Assembly: GCA_023014485.1 (NCBI GenBank)
Contig: JAJOZX010005621.1
Span: forward strand, 1-64,000
Direction: 5' to 3'
Origin: Bathynomus jamesi
Lineage: Eukaryota > Arthropoda > Malacostraca > Isopoda > Cirolanidae
Length of the DNA stretch: 64,000 nt
This document shows positions 53,251-64,000 of this stretch, piece by piece. Below the pieces are notes generated by a model, which was given only the letters and a program-made list of their open reading frames with translations, ran no database searches and was not told where the DNA came from. A program made the translations under genes and the position numbers. The stretch's first letter is position 1. Each line of letters starts with the position of its first letter.

Positions 53251-53934
53251 AGAATTAAGAACAGAAATAAAATTTTCCTCACTATGCACGCGCCCGTCAG
53301 GTGCAGCCAGCCAACCAAAAGAAAAAAAAATTGTGTTGGCAGAAATGCAACTCCACCTCGTTTAATCCATGCCATGCATTTTTTAGTTTTTTTTTATGAA
53401 ATTATGTTTCTACAAAATATTTTTCTACTCTAATATTAGACATATTAACAAGTCATGCGAGTGTATGAGCGTGTTTTCTGTCGTTGGATGTCTGTCATGT
53501 GTGTGTCTGCCAACTCTTTGAATGTTGCCGAGTTTCAACTTTAGTCTCCCGCCATGAAAGGTGTTTATGTAGCAAGTGATATACTGAGTCATTCGTACTT
53601 CTCGGTGTTGTGCCACCACGAGAGTAGAGGAAATGTCTTTCCGCCGAGAAATATCAGCGGGAGGTCCCTGTATCTGTCCTCGTGTACTTGCCCCTTATGG
53701 AGAATGAAAATGTTTTGTGGGTGATCACCCGTTGCTGCTTCGGCGAATTCAGGAATTTCCCAGTTTGAGGTGTTTATGAGGCGAATGATAAAAAGTTAGT
53801 TGTTCGATGGTTGATCATGCTGTGTCGGGCACAATCAACCAGAGACGTCTCTAAAGTGGGAGGAGAATTAAGTGTAGGAGATAATGTTGAAACGAACTCC
53901 CGCACGGTTATGTTATATTATTTTCTTAAATTAT
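53251..53934. other. Spacer, nothing recognised
   Basis: No gene. Moderate GC. Possibly the 3' untranslated part of the LINE that follows. Confidence 0.4.
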
Positions 53935-55426
53935 ATTATATGCGAGGACAGTCTTAAACCACGAGTGTATTCAGAACTTTGTCCAGTCTATTTTTAAACA
54001 TGTTTGCACTTTCGCTTGAAACAACTTTTGAGGGAAGTTGGTTTTAGATATTAACTATTTTATAGAAAAAATTACCAGAGATAGAGATACTGAATTTAAA
54101 ACCATTATTTCTTGTCGGATTGATATTAGCTGAGAATAATTTACTGTGGTCTACCTGTCTTTTCCACTGAGTATCTTGAAAACTTAATAAGCTGACTGCT
54201 CAACATCTGGTTTCCAAGGTAAACCGATTTAAGTCTTCTAAGCTTCGTTGGTAGTTTTGCAGTCTCATTGAAGGGATTTTGTGGCCCTTACTTGTACTCT
54301 CTCCAACCTTTCTATATCTATCCTAAGGGACGGAGACCAAAACTGCACAATATTCGAGTTGAGGTATAACTAATGAATTGTAGAGAGATTACGGAGGCCT
54401 TGTTTCTAAATTGAAACCGTCTTTTAATATAACCTAGTATTTTTAAGGCCTTTTTAACTTCCGTACAGTGCTTCGATGGTTTGAAATCATTACTGATATA
54501 AACTCACTCTCTCCTTCTCTAGATCAGTCTTAGTCAAGTTCCTCCACAACAGAGTAATCAGGTTTGTTGTACAAGATCTATGGGCCTTTAAATTTTATCC
54601 ATGTTGAGAATTTTTGCAAAAATTAAATTGTTTGATTCAAGGCTGGTTTTTTTTTGTGTGTATTTTAGGTGTATTATACATATAAAATTTAAAAGATACG
54701 CCTTGAAATTTGAATCAACATGTACACCTAAATAATAATTGATAAGATTAAAGAATTATCACAAAACAAATTCAGCCTCCAGGTAAAATCTTTTATTAAA
54801 AAAATATAAAATAATACAATAAACTTTCCAATAAAACATGTAATTGCTGGCATTATAAATTAAAATTAGGCATAATTAATGAAGTCCGAGGCTAACTAAC
54901 ATTTTTAATTTGTATAAACCTCACTTTATATTTTGTAGTAAAAAATATACAAATATTTAACTAAAAATTCAAACAAAACATTTCACATCTCATAAAATAG
55001 AGGCAATAAATACAGGGTGTACATAAACTCAGGATCTATTTTTGTGAAGCACTTGGAAATTGTATGGAATTCAATCATAAAATGATAAAGTGGTAACATT
55101 TATTAAATAATTAAGAGTAGGATTCGACGTGAAGCCCATCAGTATCCCTGCACAGCTCAAATCGTTCCGCAGCATTTCTAAACACATTCTGGAGCATTTG
55201 CGGGGTTATGTTATCTGCAGCAGTTCGTATACGTGTACGTAAGTTTTCAAGACTCGTAATCTTCGTCTGATAGACGTGCGATTTGATAAAGCCCCATGCA
55301 AAGAAATCTAAAGGGGTTAAATCTGGTGATCTCGCTGGCCAAGGTCTGTTGCTTCCGCGTCCGATCCAGCGATTTGGAAAACGCCCATTTAGATAATCCT
55401 GAACAATTTTGGCATAGTGACAAGGA

Positions 55427-55991
55427 CAGCGGTGTAGTGCTGTGGGAACGCGTGGGAACGCGTGGGAACGGCGTTCCCTTACTTTTTTTGGTAGACGGAA
55501 CGGCGTTCCCTCACTTTCAAATAAATCCGAACTTACAAATCTCTAACGTCATGAAATTTTAATTCCCACCCCTAGAAGAAATATGAGAAAGAATCATTAA
55601 CTGCTTCATTTCTTTTAGCTTCGACTGAGGCAATGCTAGCCTATAAAGATCTGGTGAAACAGTCACCACGGCGTACCAGTTGTTAACTTTTTTTTAGTTA
55701 ATCATTCCAGTTGTTAGCTATTTTTATTGATCGTACTGGATGTCGTATATCTAATGACACTGGAAATACTGCATCTTCAACCTTGGAATATATCCTAATA
55801 TCCAGTGCATATGACCTCAAAATATCCTTGAAATTGGTCAGATTTCAAAAGATTTCCCGGGGGGGCTTACAGTGCCCCCGGACCCCCAGCTGTATGGGCT
55901 CGCCGCGCTCGCCATTGTCCCCCCCCCCCCGCATCTGAGTAACACTTTCAAAATGCGTTCCCTCACTTCTTTATTTAGCACTACACCACTG
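55427..55991. mobile_element. hAT MITE with perfect 8-bp target duplication
   Basis: cagcggtgtagtgct and (complement) cagtggtgtagtgct ends; gacaagga repeats exactly at 55419-55426 and 55992-55999. It interrupts the transposase directly after the second catalytic Asp. The interior has ggcgttccct/gggaacgc repeats and a C-run; no transposase. Confidence 0.95.
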
Positions 55992-56396
55992 GACAAGGAG
56001 CACCATCATGTTGATAGACGACGGTACTAACAATCCTATCCCCAATCAGCTGAGGTTCAAGGAATTGCTGCAACATGTCCAGATAAATAAGCCCCGTAAC
56101 TGTAGCTTCAGCAAAGAAAAAAGGACCATAAACCTTAGATTTTGTTAAACCCATCCAGACATTAACTTTAGGCGAGTCTCTTTCCCAATTTTGGACGAAA
56201 TCATTCGGTCTTTCATCTGCCCAAATTCGACAGTTATGGCGATTTACTTTTCCACACGTATGGAAAGTGGCTTCATCACTAAAGAGAATGTTGTCCATTA
56301 AATTATCACTCCAGATTTGTTCTACGAGATCAGCACACACAGCACTTCGTCGAGGGAAATCTTCCTCATGTAAATCATGTAAAACCTGCAAATGAT

Positions 56397-56493
56397 ATGA
56401 AAATAAAAACCCACTCTAATAGACAGACTGTCTATTAGAGTGGGTTTTTATTTTCATATTTTGACCTTCACGTAGAAAAAAGAAGTTTTTTGC
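56397..56493. mobile_element. Short Penelope-like palindrome with 36-nt tail
   Basis: Perfect 30-bp arms (56397-56426, 56428-56457) around one base, then attttgaccttcacgtagaa... to 56493. A cctgcaaatgata duplication (11-13 bp) flanks it. Arm and tail match the ends of 2868-3638. It splits the transposase helix-turn-helix region from its catalytic domain. Confidence 0.72.
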
Positions 56494-56968
56494 CTGCAAA
56501 TGATAGCTTTTCTTCTGCAAATTAACTTTCAGAATTTTGTGCACAGATGACGTCGGGAGGCCGAGTCTGTGTGATGCAGCACGAACGGACGTACGTGGCT
56601 CCTCAGTGATAATTCCGCGTACTGCATTCACGGTAAGATCTGACATACACGGTCGTCCTGATCTTGCTTCATCATTTACAGATCCCGTTCGTTTAAATTT
56701 GTTCACCAATTTTCGTATTGTCTTGTCTATTGGCCCCGGCTTATGAAATCTCCTTCTAAACTTCTCTCTGATCATTGTATTTCTTTCCCTCGATTCGCCA
56801 AATTACTGTTGCCACACGCTCTTCTGTATTCATTCTAAGGGCTTCTGAAAAGAAAAATAGAAAAAAATAATTATTTCACAAAAATAGATCCTGACTTTAT
56901 GTACACCCTGTATAATGATCCATCTATGATTTTGAAAATACACCTAAAATTTGAAACATTAGGTGTAT

Positions 56969-56999
<31 letters not shown>

Positions 57000-57719
57000 T
57001 AAAAAAAAAAAAATCCAGATTCAAGGTGATACATGATAGTTCTGCAATAATGAATTCCAACAGCTTGCCGACAACTGACTTGAACTGATCGGCCGATAAT
57101 TACAAGGATTTTGCCTGTTTCCCTTTTTAAAGACTGGTGTTACATTTGTTAATTTCCAGTTGGGTGAAACTTTCCCTAATTCGAATTATTGTTTCAATAT
57201 GGTTACTAAATCAACAGTAATATTGTAGCTAACCCCTTTTAATACCCTTGGAAGAAATAAGTCAGGACCGGGTAATTCGTATTTATTCATCTTATCAATT
57301 AGTTGCCGTACCTAATCTCTCGTAAAATGTATGGTCTCTAAGGGATGGTCACCGTCATACGTAATCCGGGGATCTGTATTTCAGTCGAGTCTTCTTCCGT
57401 AAAGACTAACGAAGACTCGTTTAAATTTCAGTCCCATTTCTATCTTTTAGGGGATCTACGGAATTTTTAATTGTCTTTCTGCAATTAAACATGGGCTAAA
57501 ATCTCTTAGGGTTAACTTTACAGAGTGAGGCAACTCTAGCTGCTGCTTCACATTTAGCTGATCTAATTCAGGATTTAACCTTCCGACGTAGGTTTATATA
57601 ACTTTTTGAATTAGTCCAGTTGGAATGTGACTTTAATAGTTTGTAGGCTCTATTTCTTTCCGTAATAGCGTCGCTAATTTTATTGTTAAACCATTTCGAC
57701 GTTTTGGTTGACAAGGAGA

Positions 57720-57870
57720 AAACTATAAAACAGACAAGGTTGTTTCCTCCTCCGCCAGCCACTGTTGATAGAAAATAATGGTGAAAGAAGATTTATAGGA
57801 AAGTAGGAAAAAATATAATGAAAAGAATAGCTTCAGAGTTCATTCATTCCATGCGTACACATATCTCGTG
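57720..57870 (-). repeat. Dispersed repeat R1, copy 4
   Basis: Complement of copy 1: cctcctccgccagccactg, aatagcttcagagttcattc, cgtacacatatctcgtg. It lies at the 5' edge of the LINE. Confidence 0.83.
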
Positions 57871-57872
57871 GG

Positions 57873-58052
57873 GGGAGAGAGAAAAAAGAGAGAGAGAGGG
57901 AGAGAGAGACAGACAGACAGACAGAAAAAAGAGAGAAAAAAGAAAAGAAAAGAGAAAAAAGAAAGAAAAAAGAAAAGAAAGAAAAGAAAGAAAAGAAAAG
58001 AAAAGAAAAGAAAAAAAAAGAAAAAAAGAAACAAATAGAGAGAAAGAGAGAT
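57873..58052 (+). repeat. 180-bp polypurine tract
   Basis: Almost only A and G, made of gaga, then cagacagacagacaga, then aaaagaaaag units. Open frames here are low complexity (Lys/Glu/Arg or Phe/Ser/Leu) and are not genes. Confidence 0.95.
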
Positions 58053-58289
58053 CCAACTGTACACTTTTATAATGAATTTCTCAATTTTGACCTAGGATGA
58101 ATCAAAGTTATTTCAACACTTGTTTGAAAATCATTATGACAATCTCCTTCGGTGAGAAATAGATAATATACGATTTTCATGCCTTTCAAATTCCTTCATG
58201 ATGTGTGCAATTATAAGTTCATGCTTTAATGTAGACGCGTTTGCGGTATCTGCTTTTAAAAGCATTCCCCCTTAATTTGTTTTTAGTTA
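58053..58289. other. Spacer, nothing recognised
   Basis: AT-rich. Confidence 0.5.
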
Positions 58290-58375
58290 CAGGGTGCACA
58301 CAAATTATTGTTACACGCATTTCCGAAACAACATATACGTAATGTGGACTGTATCCATAACTTTTTAAATACCCT
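58290..58375. mobile_element. 86-bp mariner-type mini-MITE
   Basis: cagggtgcacacaaattatt and (complement) cagggtatttaaaaagttat ends. The match is weak beyond the first six bases, but TA flanks the right end. Confidence 0.5.
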
Positions 58376-58615
58376 GTATATTTGTCTTTATACGTGTTCT
58401 TTCGTACTTCAGTATTATGTCATAAATGTATAAACCCATTATTTCAACGTTACCAAATCTAACCTAGCCTAACTGACCTCAACTGACCTGACCTGACCCG
58501 ACCCGACGACCCAACTAACGTAATCTAATTTAACATAACAGATTTACCTGAATTTAGTGTTAAGTACAGTCATGAGAAAAATCGCCGAAAAAATAAAATT
58601 AAGAAATTATATATA
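58376..58615. other. Spacer with degenerate CCTGA/CCTAAC runs
   Basis: 58455-58515 reads taacctagcctaactgacct then gacctgacccgacccgacga, a drifting pentanucleotide run related to but not identical with CCTAA. Confidence 0.5.
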
Positions 58616-60345
58616 CAGGGTGTTCCTAAATGCATATAGAGGAAGAAAATCTTAATTATATATTTATTAGTTGGGATAGCAGCAAAATCCAAGTGACATT
58701 ATATTCTGAAGGGTTATAATTTTTATTTAATTCATTTAATAAATTTGTACGTGTCTTCCATCATTAGCTATAATTAATCTTATAATTTTATTCTATAATC
58801 TTATTCTTCAACAGAGCTTTAGGGATGGCCACGACAGCATCACGGATACGGCGTTTTAGCTCCTGAAGATCCTTTGGATAAGTCGGGGGAACGAACAGGC
58901 CATTTTTTTTTGTTTTCCCCTACCAATCCAACACCCTGGAAATGTTTCATTCAAAAATGTTCGGACGTTTCGGGCAAAATGCGTTGTGTGGCTCCATCTT
59001 GTTGGAAGACTGTTCTTTGTAACAAGTAGGGAGCTCCTCGCAATTGTGGAATAAAAAATTCCTCTACCGTCTTTAGATAAGAAGGTCCATAGATGCGAGG
59101 TCCATAAGGTCCATAGATGCGAGAAGGTGACAAAGCACACCAGACATTTACTTTTGGGGAATCCTTCTCACGTTCATAGATTTCATGCGAGTTGTGTTCA
59201 CCCCCAAATCCAATAGTTATGGCGGTTTACTTTGCCTGAAATATGGAATGTAGCCTCGTCATTAAAAATGAGATTTGGTAGAAAGCGGAGATCTGATTCT
59301 ATCCTTTCAATTAAAATCAATGCGCGAGTTTATTCCGGTTTTATAATATTTCTTTAAAAGTTGCTGGAACATCTGCAGCATTTTGTACACTCAAAATAAA
59401 ACATTCTAAATTTAGAACTTAAAACTTCTTTTTGAGGTTGCATTCTTGGGGAAGTTTTCTTTCCTTTGGGTATCAGAGCATCTTGTCAGATATAATTACT
59501 TCTTTTAATGATACACAACTTCTTTAGAGAGAAGAAATGGTATTCAAACCTTCTTTTTGGAGTGATTTGAAACAATAGAAGATAATATTTCTATGTATAG
59601 AAAGTTGCCGGAAGTCTTTGATTTCTGCGTATAAGCTTTAAAATGCAATTCTTTATGAATGATTCCTTGGACAGAGGAGCGTGGTACGTTCAACTCAGCC
59701 TCTCCTCTACAAATTGACTTCTTACGGTTTCTGTTATAAATGTTTTAAGAACTACATTTATTCTTTCAAGGAACTTCTACGGCTTTCCGGGAGATCTCCC
59801 TTTCAATACAGTTTCGGTTTTCTCAAATTGATCATTCTATCTTCGCATGCTGTGTCATTCAGGTAGTGGCTCGTTCATTTCACGTCGAAAGCGCGTTTGA
59901 ACAGCGACAACTGAACCACTTACATGCACAAATGTAACAATTTTTGTCTTCTCTAGTTGTTGCCATTTTATGCACGTTCAAAAACAAAGTACTGAACATA
60001 GATGAAACTTAGAATGTACTGTAGAGTAGCAATAGCCTATTAATCCTTAATTAAAAATAACACCCCAAATGGCATGTAAGCTTGCACGCTTTACAGTTTA
60101 AAATTGCGATATTTTGACTACAGGACAGTACAGTACAATAGCTGCGCAAATCTAGGTATGTGCGCATTAGCTTCATTTTATAATTTTTGTATTTAAACAT
60201 TTCATATGAAAATCTTTAATTACGAATTTTTTACATATTAAATGTATACAAGCGTTAAGAAAATTTAAAACCTCCCTAGTAACACTAAGCTTTTCGATAC
60301 CCATAAAAATAAAACTTTTTTAATTTATTCATTTTGGGACACCCT
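58616..60345 (-). mobile_element. Mariner-like element, full length but decayed
   Basis: cagggtgttcctaaatgcat and (complement) cagggtgtcccaaaatgaat, TA flanks, 1.73 kb. The minus strand carries transposase remnants at 58856-59280, for example SRIYGPYGPRIYGPSYLKTV, RTVFQQDGAT and FPGCWIGRGK, with many stops. Confidence 0.78.
58856..59280 (-). pseudogene. Mariner-like transposase remnant
   Basis: TVFQQDGATQ keeps the second catalytic Asp and FPGCWIGRGK the WIGR motif of DD41D types, but the region of the third Asp (near 58870) has shifted frame and reads FPRLIQRIFRS. The first Asp region near 59265 is unclear. Confidence 0.75.
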
Positions 60346-60564
60346 GTATATATATATAAATTACAATACAGTAAAAATAATGGAAAACTTTAATTCATAA
60401 TTACTTAATTATAGGTTTGTTGTAGGCTAAATGTTCATTAGCAAAACTCGTTTGTTTGTAATTATAGTCTTGCAAAATGTTTAGAAAGACATCGACAAGG
60501 TCATAGAACCGAATACTTCACTATAAGGTACAGAATTTTCTCTGTTGTAGACCTTCCCATAAAG
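60346..60564. other. Spacer, nothing recognised
   Basis: Short TA tract after the mariner-like end. Confidence 0.5.
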
Positions 60565-60869
60565 CATGGGTTTCCAAAGTGTGTCCAGCGGGCCAATGGA
60601 ACTTCAGCAAAATTAGAGTGAAATTATAGTTTATTTACAATTGAAGGTTTCATCAAAGATGCCGTAATTTGTTAATTTGTTAAAAATGTTAAACTCAATC
60701 TAATTTACATAAAAAACGCGGAAAAAAAAATTAAGGGTTTTGACTTTTGAGTTTTCTTTTATTATCCAAATTTCAAATTAAAAATTTAAAGAAATCGTCG
60801 GTATACGGCCCGATACCCAAGGATGCCCCTTTGAAATATCCCTTTACGAATGAAACTTGAGACCCCCTG
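60565..60869. mobile_element. hAT MITE
   Basis: catgggtttccaaagtgtg and (complement) cagggggtctcaagtttcat; flanks ccataaag and ctatgaag match 6 of 8. 305 bp, non-coding. Confidence 0.7.
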
Positions 60870-60934
60870 CTATGAAGCCTATATACAATAATGTTTATAA
60901 GCTAGACATACTAATATATACAGCTCTCTCTCTC

Positions 60935-60938
<4 letters not shown>

Positions 60939-60983
<45 letters not shown>
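60939..60983. repeat. (CA)n microsatellite
   Basis: Preceded by a short CT run. Confidence 0.97.
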
Positions 60984-60985
<2 letters not shown>

Positions 60986-61443
60986 TTTTCAGACGTTTCT
61001 GAAAGTCCCTCCCGAGTACATTACGTAAAGCCATGCAGGGAGGATAATTCCATAAATATATTCATATTTAAATAACTAGAATTTCATAATACATCTTACG
61101 TTTGTACGTAAAAGGAATAAAAATATAAAAATATAGCAATGAAATAATATGATGTACCGTTATAAACAATCCTTATGTTAAAATTAACTCTAAGTTTAGA
61201 AAAACATTCAGAGGAAATTTTTGGAAAAAATAAATTATCTGAATTCCCCTTTTCATCTTATCTTTTCTTCTACGGTTTTTGTTACTGTAATTATTACAGA
61301 AGAAAGTTCTACTCTGTAAACAATCAAGTCCCGTATGGCATGAACATTTTAAATCGTTTGGGTCCGTATTGTGTGTGTGTCAAACTAAGTTTAGGAAACG
61401 TTCCTCTCAGAATTAGGTTCCAAATTGGGGACCGCGTAGAATC
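60984..61443. other. Spacer, nothing recognised
   Basis: A 93-codon frame at 61175-61456 has no recognisable domain. Confidence 0.4.
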
Positions 61444-61644
61444 CAGGGATTCTTAACCTTTTTAGGCTGCGATCCAAATTCTGGTCTCGGGGCTAGCTCG
61501 GCAACCAATGCCTTCAAAAGTTCACTCGTAATAGCTAATAAAATAAATAATAATGGTAAAATAATTAGGGATAACATAAATAAATGATAAATGACAATTT
61601 AATGACCCAAGTTTGGGTCGCGACCCAGAGGTTAAGAACCCCTG
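61444..61644. mobile_element. hAT MITE
   Basis: cagggattcttaaccttttt and (complement) caggggttcttaacctctgg; interior ggtcgcgaccc as in 8032-8227, so the two may be related. The 8-bp flanks are not conserved. Confidence 0.8.
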
Positions 61645-61887
61645 GCAAAGGCCTGGCATAGACACTAACCGAGAAACTTACTGGCTCTCCTTTTTTTAAA
61701 CAAAATCTTCATTAAAAAAAGAATGAGTGACGAAGTTTTACAATATTTTTCAGTACAATTTAATATATTCACAATATTCTAATCTGAATATGCTGTTGGA
61801 AGCATGGAAGCTTTTCAGGCAAAATTAATGGATTTATTGTATAAGCGAAGTGAAAATGGCAATTAAAAGTAACAGCATAAACAAACA

Positions 61888-61928
<41 letters not shown>

Positions 61929-62149
61929 CACAAGATGAAAATTTACATAAATTTAAATAAAATTATCAACTGTATATTTAGTAGAAAATAAACGATGCTT
62001 AATAAAAATTAAAGGATAAACTATAAAATTAAATATTTAATCCAATTTGCATATTTCAGATAGTTAATTACAAAATGTGAACTTAATTACTATGGTAAAA
62101 ATGCTAGTAGTGAACTTATACATCAGTAAGGAGCTAATGAAGTATTTCT
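61645..62149. other. Spacer with (TAA)n at 61888-61928
   Basis: The TAA tract lies downstream of the LINE that ends at about 62150 on the minus strand and could be its 3' microsatellite tail. Confidence 0.5.
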
Positions 62150-62589
62150 ACAGTAATTTGCGAAATACATTTAGTTCTAAAGCCTGTCTGATATTTATGA
62201 GAATTGCATTCCATACATCCGCTCCTTTGAAAGAGTGCATTTCCTGCAGTTTCCATTGTATAGTTTGGTTTGCGCTTAGAATCAGTGGGCGGTCTAGTGT
62301 TATAATGATGATGATGTATTTAATGGGGGTGATTGCTCTTTGTATGGGTGATGTATGTTGATTTTTACTGATAACGTTGAACATACTGGCAGCAGCACTG
62401 AGTTTGTACGAGTCATTTAGTTTTAAAATATTTAGCTCTTTAAACACTGGGGATGTGACTCTCTTATTATTCGAGAGAGTTCGCAGACATTTTAAAAAAA
62501 TTACTTTTTGAGCTACACCATGTTGTAATGCAATACAATAAATGTGGGTGGATGAAGGAATAATACAGGGTAAAGAGTGCGTTTTGAGG

Positions 62590-62622
<33 letters not shown>

Positions 62623-63340
62623 TAAATAATATGAATGAACAGAAATCTTGACATGGCTTTTGAAATTTAGTTTTTCGTCCAAATTAATGCCAAACACTTT
62701 AACCTCATTCACCCTTGCAACAGTAGTATTCCCAATTTTTATTTGATAGTTTGTATGTTTTGCGGTAATAATCATATAATTTTGTCAGGTTCAATGAAAG
62801 TTTAATTAGCACATACACATTTATATACATGTTCTAATTACTTGAAAGTCTAAATTATGATGGGAAGAAATGAGGTATCATTTGCATATTGTACGCAATT
62901 TAATGTGGTTGAGAGATGAAAATCATTGACGCAAACTAGAAATAGTAATGGCCCAAAAATAGATCCTTGTGGCACTCCACTAGTTAGCTTCGCTTTGTCG
63001 GATAGTCTCTCTCTTAATCTGACGTATTGATGACAATTTGACAGATACGATTTGAATCAATCGAAGAAATTTCGTCATATTCCGTATATGTGAAGTTTAT
63101 TCAATAAGATTTCATGCGAAAGTATATAAATGCTTTTGCCAAGTCGAGGAAGACCAAGATGGTGTTTTTTGCTGTTTTGGTTCTGATGTACATTTACTGA
63201 TAGCACGTTTATGGCATCTTCCGTTGTATATGCCCACCCAGATTGTGTTTTAGATTTTATTTTAGTTAGAATATCGTATTTGATTAGAATTTAGTCAGTT
63301 TATTGTATACAATTTTTTCAAATACCAAAAATATATACCA
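62150..63340 (-). pseudogene. LINE (CR1/jockey-like) reverse transcriptase, decayed
   Basis: Minus strand from 63340: AWAYTTEDAINVLS, then box 4 LTSGVPQGSIFGPLLFLVCV, then LNCVQYANDTSF with the YADD box changed to YAND, then IKIGNTTVARVNEVKVFGIN and LDEKLNFKSHVK, a poly-Lys tract from the T-run at 62593-62620, LYYSFIHPHLLYCITTWCS, and the C-terminal ELNILKLNDSYKL ... SFKGADVWNAILINIRQA to the stop near 62151. Loss of the second catalytic Asp and several stops show it is dead. Confidence 0.88.
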
Positions 63341-63491
63341 AAAGAAAAGCCTTTTCGGTCAACGTTAGAAACTTTTTTACTTGGAAGGTAAAACTTATAA
63401 AAATCCCATTTAGGTACTTCCACTTGAATGCTTTCGCAATTTTACTGCTTACAATGTACATTACCGTAGTTATTTCTCACCACATACATAC
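63341..63491. other. Spacer
   Basis: Nothing recognised. Confidence 0.5.
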
Positions 63492-63953
63492 CCGTAGCCA
63501 CGTTGAGGCAGACGAGGCGGCCGCCTCGTCTGGCTTAACGGACATTTTGGATCAATGATGAAATTGAATTTCAAAGGAAATCTGGGGAAATTGACAGAAA
63601 TAGGATTTTACCCGTCTCGTACATATTATATTATTAATTATTATTAATTTAATAATAAATAATTATAATTAATAAAATTACATAAAATAATTAATAATTT
63701 ATTATTATTAATTATTAAGTACAAAAATTCGATTTTACCTAGAGTCGTACAAACCCAGCACTTTTTAGGCAAAAGTCTAGCGCTCCTGAAAGTTTCAGTT
63801 GGCAACTCTGTAATGTAGGCACAGACATGTCCAACTGCTTGTCATTGTTTTGCTGCCTGAGTATTTGTTTTATTGGTGAAAAATGAAAAGAACGGCATCA
63901 GTAGGGCTAGTTGAGCTATTTTCGCCTCGTCTGTTTTTAAGCTCTGGCTACGG
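63492..63953. mobile_element. hAT-like MITE
   Basis: ccgtagccacgttgaggcag and (complement) ccgtagccagagcttaaaaa, both followed by cagacgaggcg; a perfect cagacgaggcggccgcctcg palindrome sits at 63510. The interior contains an AT-rich ttaataatta array. Superfamily inferred from the end style. Confidence 0.65.
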
Positions 63954-64000
63954 TCTTGACATAAATTGAATAAGAGTCCACGAATAGGATATCTTTGGAC

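Larger units (their letters stand above)
55111..56833 (-). pseudogene. DD41D transposase interrupted by two insertions
   Basis: Start candidate at 56833 (MNTEERVATVIWRIEGKKY), one frameshift before MIREKFRRRFHKPGPIDKTI (also a possible start), then the helix-turn-helix and GRP hook (ARSGRPCMSDL), SVRAASHRLGLPTSSVHKIL, first Asp in ILFSDEATF, second in VYQHDGAP. After the hAT MITE it resumes with FPNRWIGRGSNRPWPARSPD and LTPLDFFAWGF, where the third Asp falls 41 residues after the second once the insert is discounted. It ends DTDGLHVESYS at 55111. All three catalytic Asp are conserved. Confidence 0.9.
55013..56910 (-). mobile_element. Mariner-like DD41D element, nearly complete
   Basis: cagggtgtacataaactcag and (complement) cagggtgtacataaagtcag, match extending to gatctatttttgtgaa; TA on both sides. 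1.9 kb including two nested insertions (565 bp and about 108 bp with their duplications), so about 1.2 kb originally. Confidence 0.92.
54643..57018. mobile_element. TIR element with poly-T/poly-A ends and 8-bp target duplication
   Basis: Starts ctggtttttttttgtgtgta and ends with a long A-rich run closing atccag, so the ends pair as ctgg(t/a)ttttttt. Subterminal taggtgtatta/gatacaccta also pair. An exact attcaagg duplication flanks it (54635-54642 and 57019-57026). It carries the mariner-like element as passenger. Superfamily uncertain; the 8-bp duplication suggests hAT-like. Confidence 0.72.
53935..57740 (-). pseudogene. CR1-like LINE, split by a large insertion
   Basis: Minus strand, from about 57740: KTSKWFNNKISDAITERNRA and KLLKSHSNWTNSKSYINLRR, then RT motifs ELPGPDLFLPRVLK, SPNWKLTNVTPVFKKGKQA and LLEFI. 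After the insertion at 54643-57018 it resumes near RSCTTNLITLL, lacks the central YADD region, and continues ALKILGYIKRRFQFRNKA and FKRKCANMFKNRLDK to about 53940. Many stops. It resembles CR1-type LINEs whose C-terminus reads FKxRLDKxL. Confidence 0.83.

Noticed and set aside
57818..58072. Open frames rich in Lys/Arg/Glu and, on the other strand, Phe/Ser/Leu
   Set aside because: Low-complexity polypurine tract; no start context or domain.

Overview
This window reads as intergenic or intronic DNA from a large, repeat-rich animal genome. I found no complete host gene. The evidence is very abundant (TA)n, (CA/GT)n and (GA)n microsatellites, eukaryotic DNA transposons, LINEs, tRNA- and 5S-rRNA-derived SINEs, Penelope-like termini and short TTAGG-like runs. 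This suggests an arthropod, possibly a decapod crustacean or a chelicerate; the assignment is an inference and no taxon-specific gene supports it.

Layout. 1-9 kb: TA microsatellite, a DD41D mariner-like deletion derivative, a hAT element (1789-4522) that contains a nested foldback element and a Penelope-like palindrome, tRNA-SINE palindromes, and several MITEs. 9-19 kb: small mariner-type MITEs, a tandem array seeded by a MITE end, a possible coiled-coil gene fragment, long GA tracts, a Tc1 remnant and two SINE families. 19-24 kb: a decayed hAT transposase and a LINE on the minus strand, followed by a foldback made from two transposase N-termini. 24-34 kb: a second DD41D element, a palindromic repeat holding another mariner-like copy, and dense microsatellites. 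34-43 kb: an irritans-type mariner (DD34D), further DD41D pieces, a DD37E element directly beside a DD34E Tc1 element, and a 5S-headed SINE. 43-50 kb: a SINE carrying a piggyBac-type MITE, hAT MITEs, a foldback element with perfect 8-bp target duplications, and a foldback of transposase C-termini. 50-58 kb: a large inverted repeat with arms of about 690 bp, then a LINE with a three-level nest inside it. 58-64 kb: a decayed mariner-like element, three hAT MITEs and a third LINE.

The sequences interact as layers rather than as pathways. Target-site duplications and empty sites let the order of insertion be read directly. Nearly all transposase and reverse transcriptase genes are broken by deletion, frameshift or insertion. 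The best preserved is the DD41D transposase at 55111-56833, broken by two later insertions and one apparent frameshift. The most notable structures are the nest at 53935-57780, two Penelope-like palindromes sharing a 36-nt tail, a SINE with two tRNA-like heads, a 5S-tRNA chimeric SINE, and foldback elements built from transposase gene ends.
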